A stretch of 7,741 bases of DNA from Bacillota bacterium (lineage in GTDB: Bacteria > Bacillota > Clostridia > Lachnospirales > CAG-274), in NCBI GenBank assembly GCA_017627115.1, contig JAGAHK010000453.1, positions 1 through 7,741 of the forward strand, read 5' to 3'. The translations under genes were made by a program, and so were the position numbers. The notes below the pieces were generated by a model, which worked only from the letters and a program-made list of their open reading frames with translations, had not been told where the DNA came from and did no database searches. Positions 6,638-7,741 of this stretch are shown in pieces. Position 1 is the stretch's first letter. Every line of letters starts with the position of its first letter.

Positions 6638-7720
6638 ATGAAAAAATTTTTACCTCTGCTCCTTGCGGGCATCATGGCACTTGGCTTTGCGGGCTGCGGC
6701 GGTCAGGGCGGCGCGTCGGACAGCACGGCTTCGGGCGGCTCCAATGTTGTTAAGGTATACAATTGGGGCGAATATATAGGCGAAGATGTTGTACAGAACT
6801 TTGAAAAGGAGTACAACGCAAAAGTCATTTACGAATACTTCGATTCAAACGAGATGATGTACACAAAGCTGCTTGCAGGCGATTCATATGATGTGCTTGT
6901 TCCCTCGGACTATATGATAGAGCGTCTTATCAAAGAGGACAGACTCCAGCCCATCGACCTTGAAAAGATACCCAATTTTGAAAACGTGGTCGATTCGCTC
7001 AAAGGTCTTGACTATGACCCCGACAATACCTATTCCGTGCCTTATTTCTGGGGCAATGTGGGTCTTGTTTACAACAAGAACAACGTATCCAAAGAGGAGA
7101 TAGAGGCAAAGGGTTACGAGATACTGCGCGACGAGAAATACAAGGGCAGGATATATATCTACGATTCCGAAAGAGATGCGTTTATGACTGCTTTCAAGGC
7201 TCTCGGCTACTCAATGAACACCGAAAACGAGGACGAGATAAATGCCGCTTATGAATGGCTGTGCGACATCAACTCACGTATGGAACCCGCCTATGTGACC
7301 GACGAAGTCATCGACAGCATGGCAAACGGCAACAAGGATATAGCAGTTGTTTACAGCGGTGATGCCGCTTACATCCTTCAGGAAAACCCCGATATGGGCT
7401 TCTGTATGCCAAACGAGGGCACAAACCTCTGGTCGGATGCTATGGTAATACCCAAAAACGCCGAAAATCCCGAGCTTGCACATGAGTTTATCAACTATAT
7501 CCTCACTTATGAGGCATCGGAGGATAACTCGGTAACTGTCGGCTACGCTTCTTCAAACAAGGACGTACTTGCCGATCTTAGCGGCGAGGGCGGCGAGTTC
7601 TACGGCAACGAGGCTTATCTTCCCCGTGACGGCTACGAAAAAGACGAGATATTCCACGATAACGAAGTGCTTAAAAAGCGCCTTTCCGAGCTTTGGATAA
7701 AGGTAAAGGCAGGCAGCTGA
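6638..7720 (+). CDS. potD: Polyamine-binding lipoprotein PotD
   Basis: This extracellular solute-binding protein delivers polyamine to PotBC. Residues 1-19 form a signal peptide (KK, then a hydrophobic stretch) ending in the lipobox FAGC, so Cys20 is lipidated and anchors the protein to the outer face of the membrane. A Gly/Ser-rich linker (21-35) leads into the binding domain. Against E. coli PotD, the ligand motifs align by eye: NWGEY (42-46) with NWTEY, SNEMMYTKL (70-78) with SNETMYAKL, VPSDY (88-92) with VPSTY, W265 and D267 with W255 and D257, and Y303 with Y293. E. coli W229 appears as Tyr239. The length (360) fits a lipoprotein PotD. The ATG follows AAAGGA (6622-6627) at 10 bases. The last gene in view, it would be the end of the operon. 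Spermidine or putrescine is likely; which is preferred cannot be read from the sequence. Confidence 0.94.
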   Translation: MKKFLPLLLAGIMALGFAGCGGQGGASDSTASGGSNVVKVYNWGEYIGEDVVQNFEKEYNAKVIYEYFDSNEMMYTKLLAGDSYDVLVPSDYMIERLIKEDRLQPIDLEKIPNFENVVDSLKGLDYDPDNTYSVPYFWGNVGLVYNKNNVSKEEIEAKGYEILRDEKYKGRIYIYDSERDAFMTAFKALGYSMNTENEDEINAAYEWLCDINSRMEPAYVTDEVIDSMANGNKDIAVVYSGDAAYILQENPDMGFCMPNEGTNLWSDAMVIPKNAENPELAHEFINYILTYEASEDNSVTVGYASSNKDVLADLSGEGGEFYGNEAYLPRDGYEKDEIFHDNEVLKKRLSELWIKVKAGS

Positions 7721-7741
7721 TATAAAATCTTTTTATTTTAA

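Noticed and set aside
7721..7741. A terminator after potD
   Set aside because: Only AT base pairs could form (TAAAAT with ATTTTA) and there is no GC-rich stem. The real terminator, if any, lies beyond the window.

Overview
The window holds six genes, all on the + strand and closely spaced. Two encode a Trk-type potassium uptake system (trkA, trkH). Four encode a complete polyamine ABC importer (potA, potB, potC, potD). About 546 bases of non-coding sequence precede them. Gene order, Shine-Dalgarno motifs, a diderm-independent lipoprotein PotD, heavy use of the Ile codon ATA and a GC-rich palindromic intergenic repeat suggest a gut Clostridia species, probably Oscillospiraceae/Ruminococcaceae. 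That placement is inferred from general resemblance, not from a marker gene.

Layout. Bases 18-45 are a rho-independent terminator for a gene left of the window. Bases 100-282 are a long imperfect palindrome resembling a non-autonomous mobile or dispersed repeat. Bases 283-414 are AT-rich with nothing recognisable. Bases 415-491 hold one good and one weaker sigma-A-type promoter, 48 bp apart. trkA (547-1911) and trkH (1923-3365) follow, 11 bases apart. After 49 bases with no visible terminator or promoter come potA (3415-4983, TTG start), potB (4998-5831, GTG start), potC (5831-6634, overlapping potB by one base) and potD (6638-7720). The window stops 21 bases after potD, with no terminator seen.

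How the genes work together. TrkH is the membrane K+ pore and TrkA its cytoplasmic nucleotide-binding ring. PotD is the surface lipoprotein that captures polyamine, PotB and PotC form the channel, and PotA drives transport with ATP. The spacing allows one six-gene transcript from the promoters before trkA, which would tie uptake of the main inorganic cation to uptake of the main organic polycations.

The most unusual feature is PotA. It has 522 residues, against roughly 350-380 for the family. The excess is a strongly acidic segment of about 170 residues inside the C-terminal TOBE regulatory domain. It contains two diverged copies of a module that looks like the Ig-like beta repeats of Firmicute surface proteins. 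potA also has a TTG start with a distant Shine-Dalgarno sequence, a pattern associated with polyamine-controlled translation in E. coli.
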